DNA of 64,000 bases. It comes from Ruminococcus sp. YE71. Lineage in GTDB: Bacteria > Bacillota > Clostridia > Oscillospirales > Ruminococcaceae. Of this stretch, positions 1-8,106 are shown one piece after another. The notes under the pieces are model-generated. The model searched no databases. It was given only the letters and a program-made list of their open reading frames with translations, and was not told the DNA's origin. Each line of letters opens with the position of its first letter. The stretch's first letter is position 1. Made by a program: the position numbers and the translations under genes. Location of the stretch: positions 110,023 through 174,022 of the forward strand of contig NZ_FPIR01000006.1 of NCBI RefSeq assembly GCF_900119155.1, written 5' to 3'.

Positions 1-541
1 AAAATGCCGCTCCCAGTCCGAACAGCACGATACCGAAGCCCAGCATAGCGATGAACGCATTGTTGGTCTTGGGTGTCTCGGTGAGTTCATCACCCTCGTC
101 GTCTGTATCGGGAACGTCTGTTTCCTCAGCCTTCACCTTATCGGCGATGTAGAAATCCTTCGGATTCACGGGGTCATACTCGATAGCGACCTTTCCCTCG
201 AAACCTAAGTCGGGGGTCCAGTTGCTGTAAGTGATGCCGTTCACCTCGAACTCCACGAGCATCTCCTTCAGTGTCATGGTCGAGAGCTTAGTGGTTCTTT
301 TGCTGACTATCTCAGCTTCGGCGGGAACGTAGTTCGTCTCCTTGATGACGGGGTCTTTATTGGTCATTTCAAGGTAAAAGCTGCCCATCTTTCTGACCTT
401 GCCCGCGAATGCGAGCATGATCACTCCGAACACGCAGAGTATTATTCCAAGAATGTTGCCGTACTTATCCAGCACGCCTGTTTTTCCGAACGCATTGTCT
501 GCGGTGAAGAGTATCGGGAGATAATGATATATTCCTGTCAT
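1..541 (-). CDS. DUF3592-like membrane protein, C-terminus cut by window edge
   Basis: The reading frame runs from an ATG at 541 off the left edge and gives 180 residues without a stop. It has a hydrophobic segment at about residues 30-47, then a soluble beta-rich part ending in YDPVNPKDFYI. The V-x-YDPxNPK pattern is typical of the DUF3592 family, whose members usually carry two membrane segments around this domain. An acidic linker (DVPDTDDEGDE) follows, and a second hydrophobic segment begins just before the window ends. A GGA box lies 5 bases upstream of the start. Function is unknown. The family name comes from the motif only, but the coding call is firm. Confidence 0.7.
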   Translation of the reverse strand, partial: MTGIYHYLPILFTADNAFGKTGVLDKYGNILGIILCVFGVIMLAFAGKVRKMGSFYLEMTNKDPVIKETNYVPAEAEIVSKRTTKLSTMTLKEMLVEFEVNGITYSNWTPDLGFEGKVAIEYDPVNPKDFYIADKVKAEETDVPDTDDEGDELTETPKTNNAFIAMLGFGIVLFGLGAAF

Positions 542-586
542 TTTTCCTTTTTCCTAACTTGTCCTAATATTCCGTAAAATCAATCA

Positions 587-616
587 ACGGGGCGGACGTG
601 AAGCCGCCAGCCCCGT
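587..616 (-). terminator. Rho-independent terminator downstream of pgk
   Basis: On the minus strand a GC-rich stem (ACGGGGC...GCCCCGT with an inner GGCGG/CCGCC) is followed by TTGATTGATTTTA. It lies 18 bases past the pgk stop. The U-tract is interrupted, so strength is uncertain. Confidence 0.6.
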
Positions 617-633
617 TTTATTGAATATTGCTA

Positions 634-1848
634 TTACTTGTCAGCGATAACATCGATGCCGGGAAGTACCTTGCCTTCGAGATACTCGAGGGAAGCACCG
701 CCGCCGGTGGAGATGTGGCTCATCTTGTCAGCGAAGCCGAGCTGGATAACAGCCGCAGCCGAGTCGCCGCCGCCGATGATGGTGGTAGCATCGGTCTCAG
801 CCAGGGACTTTGCAACTGCGATAGTACCCTTAGCGAGAACAGGATTCTCGAACACGCCCATAGGTCCGTTCCAAACAACGGTCTTAGCGCTCTTTACAGC
901 CTCAGCATAGAGAGCAGCGGTCTTCTGACCGATGTCAAGACCCATCTTGTCAGCAGGGATAGCGTCAACGTTCTCAACAGCGATCTCAGCGTCGATCGGA
1001 TCAGGAAAAGCTGCCGCAACGGTGGTGTCAACAGGGAGAAGGAGCTTCTTGCCTGCTGCCTCAGCCTTAGCGAGCATCTCCTTGCAGTAGTCGATCTTGG
1101 TGTCGTCTACGAGGGAAGTACCAACTTCCTTGCCCTGAGCCTTCAGGAAGGTGTAAGCCATGCCGCCGCCGATGATGAGAGTGTCGCACTTCTCGATAAG
1201 GTTGTTGATAACGTTGAGCTTATCAGCTACCTTAGCACCGCCGAGGATAGCAACGAAAGGACGAACCGGATCTTCAACAGCGTTTCCGAGGAAGTTGATC
1301 TCCTTCTGCATCAGGTAACCAACAGCGGTCTCCTTAACGAACTTGGTAACGCCTGCGGTAGAAGCGTGAGCTCTGTGAGCCGAGCCGAAAGCGTCCATAA
1401 CGAATACTTCGCCGTCAACGAGATCAGCAAGCTCCTTAGCGAAAGCCTCACCGTTCTTGGTCTCCTCAGCGCCGCGGAATCTGGTGTTCTCAAGAACAAC
1501 GATCTCGCCGTCAGCCATCTCAGCAACAGCCTTCTTAGCGTTGTCGCCTACAACGGTGTCGTCCTTAGCGAAGGTGACCTTGGTGGAAACGAGCTCAGCG
1601 AGTCTTGCAGCTGCGGGAGCGAGAGAGAACTTGTCCTCCGGACCGTTCTTCGGCTTGCCGAGGTGCGAGCAGAGAACTACCTTTGCGCCGTTCTCAACGA
1701 GCTTGTTGATGGTGGGCAGAGCAGCGGTGATACGGTTATCGTTGGTGATAACACCGTCCTTCAGCGGAACGTTGAAATCTACGCGAACGAGGACCTTCTT
1801 GCCCTTAACGCTAATGTCGTCAACTGTGACCTTGTTTAATCCTGCCAT
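634..1848 (-). CDS. pgk: Phosphoglycerate kinase
   Basis: Encodes a 404-residue cytosolic glycolytic enzyme that transfers the acyl phosphate of 1,3-bisphosphoglycerate to ADP. The N-terminal domain begins [11 protein letters not shown] and carries VRVDFNVPL. The nucleotide domain has [11 protein letters not shown] and the C-terminal GGGDSAAA loop. Length is close to the usual 390-420. A frame extension gives an upstream ATG at 1887. The start at 1848 is preferred because AAGGA lies about 10 bases before it and the protein then begins like other Pgk proteins. The gene stands alone between its own promoter (1936-1964) and terminator (587-616), rather than in a gap-pgk-tpi operon. Confidence 0.97.
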   Translation of the reverse strand: MAGLNKVTVDDISVKGKKVLVRVDFNVPLKDGVITNDNRITAALPTINKLVENGAKVVLCSHLGKPKNGPEDKFSLAPAAARLAELVSTKVTFAKDDTVVGDNAKKAVAEMADGEIVVLENTRFRGAEETKNGEAFAKELADLVDGEVFVMDAFGSAHRAHASTAGVTKFVKETAVGYLMQKEINFLGNAVEDPVRPFVAILGGAKVADKLNVINNLIEKCDTLIIGGGMAYTFLKAQGKEVGTSLVDDTKIDYCKEMLAKAEAAGKKLLLPVDTTVAAAFPDPIDAEIAVENVDAIPADKMGLDIGQKTAALYAEAVKSAKTVVWNGPMGVFENPVLAKGTIAVAKSLAETDATTIIGGGDSAAAVIQLGFADKMSHISTGGGASLEYLEGKVLPGIDVIADK

Positions 1849-1935
1849 GATAATGACATCCTTCCTGTAATAGATTTTCGGGGGCAAGCCCCAATTGTTA
1901 CCTGTAATTACGGATAAAAATATCCGCCACTACAT

Positions 1936-1964
1936 ATTATACATCATATCTCTCGGAAAATCAA
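1936..1964 (-). promoter_or_regulatory. Sigma-A-type promoter for pgk
   Basis: On the minus strand TTGATT (1959-1964) and TATAAT (1936-1941) are separated by 17 bases. This leaves an untranslated leader of about 80 bases before the pgk start at 1848. Confidence 0.8.
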
Positions 1965-2003
1965 GAGATTTTTTCAAAATTGATATTATTTTCACAAAAT
2001 GCA

Positions 2004-2681
2004 CTATCTCCGCATCTTTCGCAGATATTCCTTTGTATCATCGGGTACGCGGAAGCTCTCGCAGGCTTTCTGTATCGCCTTGTTGTGGGTCTTTTTATCG
2101 AGCTTCTGCTGTTCGATGTAAGGCAGGGCGGCTTCGGGCTGTTTGACAAAAGCCTCGGCGAAATACCATGCCACCATCATGTGAAGATAGTACTCCTCCG
2201 TCGGGGTCTTGCTGACGAGCTCCATATATTCGGGCTTGAAATCCTCGCCGAGATAGTGGCCGAGCAGCATCCCGATGGCAAAGCGTTTTGTGAACACCTC
2301 GTCCGAGGAATACCACCTCATGACCTCGCCGATAAGTCGGTCGCGGTTCTTCCTGAAGCACTTCGGACGGAGCTGGTCGCAGGTCGCCCAGTTGTTGACG
2401 TAGGGCAGCACACGGTCGCACTCGGCTATGACGGTCTCGTAGTCCTTCAGCTCGGAGAGAATCATGACGTGCAGCTGATACTCGTCGTAATACTCATGGG
2501 GCAGCTCTGCGATGAACTTCCCTGCCCTGCCGTCCTTTATCAGTTCCTTCGCAAGGGCGCGGAGCACAGGGGTACGCACGCCGAAGAAATGTTCGGTATC
2601 CATCTCCTTGAACAGCCCCTTGTGGAACTCCTTGTACTTCGGGTCGGCAAGCTCTTTCAGTCGTTCGGTTATCTCTTTCAT
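2004..2681 (-). CDS. AlkD-like DNA alkylation repair protein
   Basis: A 225-residue all-helical HEAT-repeat protein of the DNA-alkylation-repair (AlkD/AlkC) family, which excises alkylated purines by base-flipping-independent glycosylase chemistry. Recognisable family features are FFGVRTPVLRALAK near residue 32, the NNWATCDQLRPK segment near residue 97, and the LHMMVAWYFAE helix. The ATG at 2681 is chosen because AGAGG lies 8 bases upstream; an in-frame GTG three codons earlier overlaps that ribosome site. The gene starts about 30 bases after the terminator of the tRNA operon upstream, so it may depend on read-through or on a promoter within the tRNA region. Substrate range is inferred from family only. 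Confidence 0.85.
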   Translation of the reverse strand: MKEITERLKELADPKYKEFHKGLFKEMDTEHFFGVRTPVLRALAKELIKDGRAGKFIAELPHEYYDEYQLHVMILSELKDYETVIAECDRVLPYVNNWATCDQLRPKCFRKNRDRLIGEVMRWYSSDEVFTKRFAIGMLLGHYLGEDFKPEYMELVSKTPTEEYYLHMMVAWYFAEAFVKQPEAALPYIEQQKLDKKTHNKAIQKACESFRVPDDTKEYLRKMRR

Positions 2682-2708
2682 GTGTGTCACCTCTTATACA
2701 AAACAAAA

Positions 2709-2732
2709 ACCGCCGCACCAAAGTGCAGCGGT
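2709..2732 (-). terminator. Terminator of the Gly-His-Arg tRNA operon
   Basis: Minus strand: ACCGCTGCAC, loop TTTG, GTGCGGCGGT (one wobble pair), then TTTTTGTTTTG. It starts five bases beyond the CCA end of the tRNA-Arg gene. Confidence 0.85.
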
Positions 2733-2736
2733 TGAT

Positions 2737-2813
2737 TGGCGCGCTTGCAGGGACTCGAACCCCGGGCCTACTGCTTAGAAGGCAGTTGCTCTATCCAGCT
2801 GAGCTACAAACGC
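2737..2813 (-). tRNA. tRNA-Arg (anticodon TCT)
   Basis: A complete cloverleaf. The acceptor GCGTTTG pairs with CAAGCGC through one G-U pair. The anticodon stem ACTGC/GCAGT holds loop CTTCTAA, and the T-loop is TTCGAGT. The CCA end is encoded, unlike in the other tRNAs of this cluster. It is the last gene of the operon. Confidence 0.95.
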
Positions 2814-2817
2814 AAAG

Positions 2818-2892
2818 GGTGGGTAGAGAGATTCGAACTCTCGATCTTCAGGACCACAATCTGACGCGTTAACCGACTACGCTATACCCACC
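2818..2892 (-). tRNA. tRNA-His (anticodon GTG)
   Basis: The acceptor GTGGGTA/TACCCAC carries the extra 5-prime G (position -1) opposite a C, as expected for tRNA-His. The anticodon loop is TTGTGGT. The pair closing the anticodon loop (31-39) is A-C instead of A-T. No CCA is encoded. Confidence 0.93.
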
Positions 2893-2908
2893 ATATTTAA
2901 TTTAAAAG

Positions 2909-2979
2909 AGCGGGTGATGAGAATCGAACTCACGTGGCCAGCTTGGAAGGCTGGAGTTCTACCATTGAACTACACCCGC
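2909..2979 (-). tRNA. tRNA-Gly (anticodon TCC)
   Basis: Acceptor GCGGGTG/CACCCGC, anticodon stem CCAGC/GCTGG with loop CTTCCAA, T-loop TTCGATT. No CCA is encoded. It is the first gene of the three-tRNA operon. Confidence 0.95.
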
Positions 2980-3032
2980 ATATAGCGCCTTTCGAGCTCC
3001 CTTTCGAGTCATCGGCTCAATCGACGTTATAT

Positions 3033-3061
3033 ATTATATCACAGCAAAACAGCTTTGTCAA
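3033..3061 (-). promoter_or_regulatory. Perfect-consensus promoter of the Gly-His-Arg tRNA operon
   Basis: Minus strand: TTGACA (3056-3061), a 17-base spacer, TATAAT (3033-3038). Both hexamers match the sigma-A consensus exactly, as is common for stable-RNA operons. Confidence 0.92.
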
Positions 3062-3115
3062 GACATTTTTTTCATTTTTACACGATTTGTCGCTTTGGCA
3101 GAAACTTATCATGTT

Positions 3116-3892
3116 TCAGTTATCAGATTTGTGCATTTTGCTTTTATGATGATGCTCGCCGAGCTTTGCGAGTATCTTCTCGCGGAACATCAGCCCCAGC
3201 ACGGCTATCACGGCTATCGCCGAAACAACAGCGATAGCGGCGCCGTAATTGCCCTTCGCCGCACTGCTTCCGAACGCCGTCGAAAGAAGTATAGCAGGCA
3301 GACGGAAAGGCATCACATACATCAGGAAATCCCTCAGCCTTACCTTCGTCAGCGGCACGAGATAGGTGATTATGTCCTTCGGCACCCCGGGGATGACGTA
3401 GAGTATGATGAGGATGAATATCAGCCTGCGCTCATCTTCAAGGAAACTGAACTTTTTCAGATGCTTCTCGCTGACCACCGCTTCCACCAGCGGCGCACCC
3501 ATCAGCTTCACCACGCCCCACACGGCAAGCGCTCCGAGGACTATCCCCGCAAAGGACAGCAAAGCCCCGAAAAGCCATCCGTACAGCAGTCCGCCTACCA
3601 CCTGCACAGGCGGTATGACCGCGACTATCACCTGCAAAGCCTGTATCACCACGAACACTATCGGGCCGCCGACCGTTCCGTAGTCGTCAATGGTATCCTG
3701 AACCTTCTCGAAGTAACCGTCCTTGCCGACGTTTTTCAGAAATGGCAGCACAAGATAGGTTATCCCTGCGACCGCCAGCAGAAAAAACACCAGCCCGACA
3801 ATGCGTATCCTCTTTCGGACAGCATCGCGCTTCGCAAGCTGTTCCGCAGTCAGACCGCCGTCCGCACGCTCGAAAATGCTCTTCTCTTTCAT
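3116..3892 (-). CDS. TVP38/TMEM64 (DedA-superfamily) membrane protein
   Basis: A 258-residue integral membrane protein. After a charged N-terminus it has a first transmembrane helix (LVFFLLAVAGITYLVLPF), then the VQVVGGLLYGWLFGALLSF segment and the YVIPGVPKDIITYLVPLT motif typical of the VTT/SNARE-associated Golgi domain. DedA-superfamily proteins are linked to lipid scrambling or undecaprenyl-phosphate recycling; which applies here cannot be seen. The frame stays open upstream to 4249, but the ATG at 3892 is chosen because AAAGGAAG lies upstream and the extension only mirrors the neighbouring gene. A repeat hairpin (3942-3979) lies between it and the preceding minus-strand gene. Confidence 0.85.
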   Translation of the reverse strand: MKEKSIFERADGGLTAEQLAKRDAVRKRIRIVGLVFFLLAVAGITYLVLPFLKNVGKDGYFEKVQDTIDDYGTVGGPIVFVVIQALQVIVAVIPPVQVVGGLLYGWLFGALLSFAGIVLGALAVWGVVKLMGAPLVEAVVSEKHLKKFSFLEDERRLIFILIILYVIPGVPKDIITYLVPLTKVRLRDFLMYVMPFRLPAILLSTAFGSSAAKGNYGAAIAVVSAIAVIAVLGLMFREKILAKLGEHHHKSKMHKSDN

Positions 3893-3941
3893 TTCGGATA
3901 TCGCTTCCTTTGTTTGTCTCGCTTTAACGGGGAGTTTTTCT

Positions 3942-3979
3942 CTTGGGGGAAACCCTTTTGAAAAAGGGTTTCCCCCAAG
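3942..3979. repeat. Dispersed repeat, hairpin-only copy
   Basis: A near-perfect palindrome, CTTGGGGGAAACCC ... GGGTTTCCCCCAAG. The same hairpin forms the end of longer repeat copies at 17.4, 37.5, 38.9 and 56.0 kb. Here only the hairpin is present. No U-tract follows on either strand, so it is not a standard terminator. Confidence 0.85.
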
Positions 3980-4020
3980 AAAACACACTCCCAAACACCG
4001 CACACCCCGATACGGCGGGG

Positions 4021-4590
4021 TCATTTCTTTGTCAGTATCTTTTTTCTGAACCACATGGTGTACAGCTGTATCAGGCTGCCGAGCAGCCTGTCGTATATCA
4101 TGAAAAACACGTTTGCCATCGCAAGCATCGCGGGCGCTGCCCACTTGCCGAAGTTCTCCATCCCCTCGAACAGATCCACCGACGTGAACAGGAACTTGAA
4201 CACCAGCGCGTAGGTTATTATAGCGGCGTTGAATATCAGCACCTTGCACAGCCTGCGTATCCGTACACTATTCAGGCGCTGCAAATACACATACAGTATC
4301 GGATAGTACCCCATAAACAGTATGAACAGAAGATTTGCCTGATAATCGGGGGTCATCAGCATACACAGCACCGCACAGGCGGCGTAGGTCATGAACGCCC
4401 AGCCCGAGCCTGCTTCGGAGATGACCACCACCATCAGAAATCCTGCGTAGGTGGGTATCGCGTAGTCGAGCATCGGGAAGACGGTGTTCATGAACATGAG
4501 CAGCAGCACCAGCGCTGATATAACTCCGCCGAGCGCCACGCAGAAAGCTCTGCTGCGCTTTGGTCTTTCGGCTTTTTCGTTCAGCAGCAT
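4021..4590 (-). CDS. Predicted multi-pass membrane protein
   Basis: A 189-residue protein with about five hydrophobic segments (VALGGVISALVLLLMF near residue 22, then YAGFLMVVVI, FMTYAACAVLCML, LLFILFMGYYPILYVYL, FNAAIITYALVFKFLF). The architecture recalls ECF-type small-molecule transporter S components, but no diagnostic motif was recognised. The ATG at 4590 lies 10 bases after GGAG and overlaps the end of the J-domain gene by 10 bases. It is therefore very likely co-translated with that gene and the DUF5685 gene before it. Function unknown. Confidence 0.75.
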   Translation of the reverse strand: MLLNEKAERPKRSRAFCVALGGVISALVLLLMFMNTVFPMLDYAIPTYAGFLMVVVISEAGSGWAFMTYAACAVLCMLMTPDYQANLLFILFMGYYPILYVYLQRLNSVRIRRLCKVLIFNAAIITYALVFKFLFTSVDLFEGMENFGKWAAPAMLAMANVFFMIYDRLLGSLIQLYTMWFRKKILTKK

Positions 4591-5261
4591 GGTATCAGGT
4601 CTCCGCCCAGACACTCACAGCAGCAGTCGGCAAGGCACAGACCGTTGAGTATATCGCACACGTCGGGCGAGTTCACCATCGGGGAATTCGGCTGATAGGC
4701 GCTGCCCGTCATATAGCCGCTGCGCTGGCGGTTCATCTGGCGGAACGCCTCGGAGTACTCCTGATTTCCGGGAGCAAGACGAGTCGCCTGAGAGGTATAG
4801 TGATACGCCTCATTGAACCAGCCGCGTCTGTAGCTTATCATGCCCTTGAGGTAGTACCATTCGGCGTCGCGCTGATTTTCGGGCACGCCCGCAAGGATGC
4901 TGTCCGCAGCGTTCAGGTCGCCGCTCGCCAGCAGCTGCCTTACGCTATATGCGTCGAACGCGGTCTCGGGATTGAAATCGCTGTACTTGTTATAGGTATT
5001 TCCGCTGGAGCTGTAATTCCTGCCCGTGCTGTAGCTTGTCTGAGAGGAATAGCTGTCATAGCTGACGCCGTTGCGCCTGTCCTCCATTATGCGGTCATAT
5101 GCGGTGTTTATCTCCGACATCTTCTCGTTCGCGAGCTTTGCCATGTCGGGGTCGGGATAGCGGTCGGGATGATATTTCCTGACGAGCTGTTTGTATGCTG
5201 ATTTTATCTCTGCCTCGGAAGCGTTCCTCGCAACTCCGAGTATGCTGTATGGGTCATTCAT
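4581..5261 (-). CDS. J-domain protein with cysteine-rich C-terminus
   Basis: 226 residues. The first 65 form a J domain (NDPYSILGVARNASEAEIK, then HPD near residue 32), which stimulates the ATPase of a DnaK-type Hsp70. A Ser/Tyr-rich linker follows, then a TPR-like helical part (NAADSILAGVPENQRDAEWYY, YRRGWFNEAYHY). The last 25 residues carry eight cysteines (CDILNGLCLADCCCECLGG ... CC). It lacks the zinc-finger and client domains of DnaJ, so it is a specialised co-chaperone. It overlaps the upstream DUF5685 gene by 8 bases and the downstream membrane gene by 10, pointing to one tightly coupled module. The cysteine tail suggests metal binding or redox control (inference). Confidence 0.9.
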   Translation of the reverse strand: MNDPYSILGVARNASEAEIKSAYKQLVRKYHPDRYPDPDMAKLANEKMSEINTAYDRIMEDRRNGVSYDSYSSQTSYSTGRNYSSSGNTYNKYSDFNPETAFDAYSVRQLLASGDLNAADSILAGVPENQRDAEWYYLKGMISYRRGWFNEAYHYTSQATRLAPGNQEYSEAFRQMNRQRSGYMTGSAYQPNSPMVNSPDVCDILNGLCLADCCCECLGGDLIPCC

Positions 5262-6192
5262 TGTTATAGCCTTTCAGTCCTGTTTTCATATTCTTTTTTC
5301 TGCCGCTGAGGGCATTCTTTTTCACTTCATCAAATGTATGTCTCAGCCCGAGATAGATGATATTGTCCGTCATGGGCTTCACGCCGCCTAGATCAAGCCG
5401 AACGTAGACCTCCGCCAGCGCCCCGAGGGTCAGCATGACGCTGTTCTCGGCGAGCGCCGCCGCCTTCTCGCGCTGTTCCTTCGGGAGTATCTTGCTGTTC
5501 CGACGCAGTTTATACGCCGCTTTCGGTATCAGCGGATCAAAGCTTCCCGACGCGAAATCTTCGTTGAGGTCGTCGAGGGCGTCGCAGATATAGACATACC
5601 GTCCGAGCATATACCCGAACTGTCCGAGCAGGTCGCGCTTGTCGGGGTCGTAGCGCCCCAGCTCGCGGAACACGGCTCTCATCATAGCCGCTGTCGGCTC
5701 AGCCGCGCGGTCGAGCGACACCGAGCGTTTGCGTTCGGTACGCCACTGACGTTCCATCGCCCGCTCCACCGCCTGTGCGAGGGTCGGGTATTTAGCCGCC
5801 GCCTTTTTATAGTCGGCTCCTGCCCTGTGTATAAGAGCGAGCGCTCTGAGGCGGTGTTTCAGACCTTTGTCGTGCAGGTCGTCCCGCAGCTTGTGGTACA
5901 CGAGTATCACCTGTGCGCAGGCGGCGTACTCGAATGCCGAACCGCTGCATTTCAGGCATTTCGCCTTTCTCACGGGATGCACGGGGCAGCGTTCATGAGT
6001 GATCTCAGGTCTGTATGAATTGATGCCGATGTCCGCCAGCACAAGAAACGCGAGGTCGTAGCTCAGCGTCAGTGTCGGAACGAACCCGAAGCTCCTGTTC
6101 AGCTCGCGGCAGAGACCGCAGTACGCCGCCCTGTAGAGCTCGTTCTCGTACACTCGCAGGAAGGGTTTATACGGCTTTACATATCCGAACAA
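5254..6192 (-). CDS. DUF5685 family cysteine-containing protein
   Basis: 312 residues. It opens MFGYVKPYKPFLRVYENELYR and has a CGLC motif near residue 25, then CPVHPVRKAKCLKC near 69-82, giving a probable metal site. A later acidic helix (YVYICDALDDLNEDF) resembles the Asp-rich helices of all-alpha isoprenoid-type folds, but this is only a visual resemblance. The opening and the CGLC motif match the DUF5685 family, which I recall from Clostridia and Actinobacteria; its activity is unknown to me. It is the first gene of the DUF5685 / J-domain / membrane-protein operon, driven by the promoter at 6272-6301. Confidence 0.75.
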   Translation of the reverse strand: MFGYVKPYKPFLRVYENELYRAAYCGLCRELNRSFGFVPTLTLSYDLAFLVLADIGINSYRPEITHERCPVHPVRKAKCLKCSGSAFEYAACAQVILVYHKLRDDLHDKGLKHRLRALALIHRAGADYKKAAAKYPTLAQAVERAMERQWRTERKRSVSLDRAAEPTAAMMRAVFRELGRYDPDKRDLLGQFGYMLGRYVYICDALDDLNEDFASGSFDPLIPKAAYKLRRNSKILPKEQREKAAALAENSVMLTLGALAEVYVRLDLGGVKPMTDNIIYLGLRHTFDEVKKNALSGRKKNMKTGLKGYNNE

Positions 6193-6271
6193 AAGATCAC
6201 CTCCGTATCAGTTTACCCCACCATTGTGAAAAAATAATGGTAACATTCGGAAATATACGCGCTGTTATTTT

Positions 6272-6301
6272 ATTATAACATATCTTCCCTCACCTTGTCA
6301 A
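6272..6301 (-). promoter_or_regulatory. Promoter of the DUF5685 operon
   Basis: Minus strand: TTGACA (6296-6301), an 18-base spacer, TATAAT (6272-6277), with an extended -10 TG two bases upstream of the hexamer. Confidence 0.8.
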
Positions 6302-6323
6302 TTTTTCCGACGGCAAAACAAAA

Positions 6324-6353
6324 ATCGGCACCGCCCCGAAGGACGGTACCGAT
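6324..6353 (-). terminator. Terminator of the solute-binding lipoprotein gene
   Basis: Minus strand: ATCGGTACCGTCC, loop TTCG, GGGCGGTGCCGAT, then TTTTGTTTT. A UUCG-type loop with a 13-pair stem and a U-tract makes this a strong intrinsic terminator. Confidence 0.92.
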
Positions 6354-6389
6354 GATATTTTGGGGAGAAAAAGCGCTCTGAGCCGCCTA

Positions 6390-7817
6390 TCAGTTGGTAG
6401 GAGTATCGGAGATCTTGGTGTTAGCTTCCTTAACGATGAAGTCAACCTGCTTGCCGTACTCACCTACACACTCGGTCCAAGTGGTAGCTCCGCCGCCTGT
6501 GAGCATGGTAGCCTGAGAAACGTTGAGCATAGCAGCGTCCATCTCAGCGGAAACGCCGTCAGCGAAGCTGAATACAGGATGCTCGGCAGCCATCTGGTAG
6601 ATGCGCTGTCTCATCTCGTACATCTCGTCGGTCCACTTGTACTCTTCCTTGAGGGTCTTCTCATAGATAGAAGCCGCGTTGTCCTTAGCAACCATCAGGC
6701 AGGACATATAAGCCGCGAAGCCCTCGGGGTTGGGTGCGTTGTGGCAGAGGTTGTAGCCGTCAACACGCGAAGAGATGTAGTATGTATCGCTGTCGGGATC
6801 CTTAGGCATCGGAACGAACATGATCTCGCCCGCTTCCATATCGCCGAAAGGCTTGGTGGTAGCAAGCGGAGCCTCGATGCCCCACAGACCTACAGGGATG
6901 AACAGGGTCTGGTAGTCGCCGAGACCGTTGCCTGTTGTGCCGTCGCCTCTGGTCTGCCAGCCGTTGGTGGAACGGTCGAACATAACGCCGTTCTTACCGA
7001 GCTCGTACATGAAGTTCTGAACCTTTTCAACGTCGGGGTCGGACATATTGTTAACGAGCATACCGTTATCAAGACCGATGAGCGGCTTGCCGCAGGTCTC
7101 GGAGATAGCCTTAACGTACCAGTAGCCGTCGAGAGCGTACTTGTCGTTATCGGCATCGGTGAATTCGGTACACATGGTCTTGAAAGTATCCCAGTCCCAC
7201 TTTCCGTCTTCAAGGAGCTGAGCGGGATCGTCAAAACCGTTCTGCTCAATAGTGGTCTTGTTGTATACGCATACATAGTTCGGCGAAACGTCGATAACAG
7301 CAACATAGTGCTTGCCGTTGAAGACGAAATTGTCGCTGGACTCCTTGGTGGAAGCCCACAGGTCGGAGCCCAGGTCGATAACGTCGTCGATCGGGTCGAA
7401 CATTCCCTTGATAGCGCCCTTCGGGAAGGTATCCATATCGGATGCGGGGAAGAAGTCGGGGGAGTTGCCGCCCATTACAGCGTTCGCAAGGTCATCGTAG
7501 CGGGTGTTCCAGGTAGTCTGTACCCACTTTACCTTACCGTCATACTTCTGCTCGAACAGCTCAAGTCCCGGGGACTTTACAGCGCCCTCGCTGGGGTTGA
7601 TGTCATAGTGAGCCATCCACTTGATCTCTTTGTTAGCAAGCTCCTTATCCTCAAGCTGATCCTTGAGTTCGGAGATGGTTGCCTTATCCTCCTCGTCGAG
7701 CTCCTTGCCGCCCTGCGGCTTGGACTCGCTGGACGAGCCGCCGGACTTTCCGCAGGAAGCCACAGCAAAAGCCATAGTCAGTGCGAAAGCTCCCGCGAGT
7801 ATTCTCTTGATTCTCAT
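6390..7817 (-). CDS. ABC transporter family 1 extracellular solute-binding lipoprotein
   Basis: 475 residues. The signal peptide ends in the lipobox VASC with Cys22 as the lipidated residue, followed by a Gly/Ser-rich tether. The mature part has the fold signature of family-1 sugar-binding proteins (VKWVQTTWNTRYDDLANAVMGG near residue 95, later PIGLWGIEAPL-type and MFVPMPKDPD segments). It should capture a sugar or oligosaccharide at the outer face of the membrane and hand it to a permease. No permease or ATPase gene lies beside it, so it is an orphan binding protein here. A good GGAGG site precedes the ATG. It has its own promoter and terminator. Confidence 0.9.
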   Translation of the reverse strand: MRIKRILAGAFALTMAFAVASCGKSGGSSSESKPQGGKELDEEDKATISELKDQLEDKELANKEIKWMAHYDINPSEGAVKSPGLELFEQKYDGKVKWVQTTWNTRYDDLANAVMGGNSPDFFPASDMDTFPKGAIKGMFDPIDDVIDLGSDLWASTKESSDNFVFNGKHYVAVIDVSPNYVCVYNKTTIEQNGFDDPAQLLEDGKWDWDTFKTMCTEFTDADNDKYALDGYWYVKAISETCGKPLIGLDNGMLVNNMSDPDVEKVQNFMYELGKNGVMFDRSTNGWQTRGDGTTGNGLGDYQTLFIPVGLWGIEAPLATTKPFGDMEAGEIMFVPMPKDPDSDTYYISSRVDGYNLCHNAPNPEGFAAYMSCLMVAKDNAASIYEKTLKEEYKWTDEMYEMRQRIYQMAAEHPVFSFADGVSAEMDAAMLNVSQATMLTGGGATTWTECVGEYGKQVDFIVKEANTKISDTPTN

Positions 7818-7893
7818 GATAATAACCTCCTAAAGTGACAAACATTTTATCCTAAGCGTATTTCCATAATAATACCGTCATGTGACTACATTT

Positions 7894-7922
7894 ATTATAC
7901 CAAAACCGCAATTTAATTTCAA
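7894..7922 (-). promoter_or_regulatory. Promoter of the solute-binding lipoprotein gene
   Basis: Minus strand: TTGAAA (7917-7922), a 17-base spacer, TATAAT (7894-7899). It lies about 75 bases before the start codon at 7817. Confidence 0.8.
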
Positions 7923-8106
7923 TCGGCATTTTGCAATATATCAAATACCTCTTTTGTACAATCTGAACAAATCGCATTCTTGCAGGTGTGAGAATACGTT
8001 TTCAGTAAACGATTACCAATCAGTCATTTGCGCAATTCAAAAAAAATTTACACGCGTACTGTTTTGTAGCCTTTTTGTAAGATTTGCACATATACCGTAT
8101 TTTTTC

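Noticed and set aside
628..1839. 403-residue open frame on the plus strand over pgk
   Set aside because: Antisense shadow of pgk; Leu/Ser/Val-rich, with no ribosome site and no domain.
3942..3979. Hairpin as a Rho-independent terminator
   Set aside because: No U-tract on either strand, and the same hairpin recurs as the end of longer dispersed repeats.
3893..4249. N-terminal extension of the TVP38-like gene
   Set aside because: The extension is His/Arg/Gly-rich, crosses the repeat hairpin and overlaps the preceding gene out of frame; the ATG at 3892 gives a normal family start.
6360..7838. 492-residue plus-strand frame over the sugar-binding lipoprotein
   Set aside because: Shadow; the minus-strand gene has lipobox, ribosome site, promoter and terminator.
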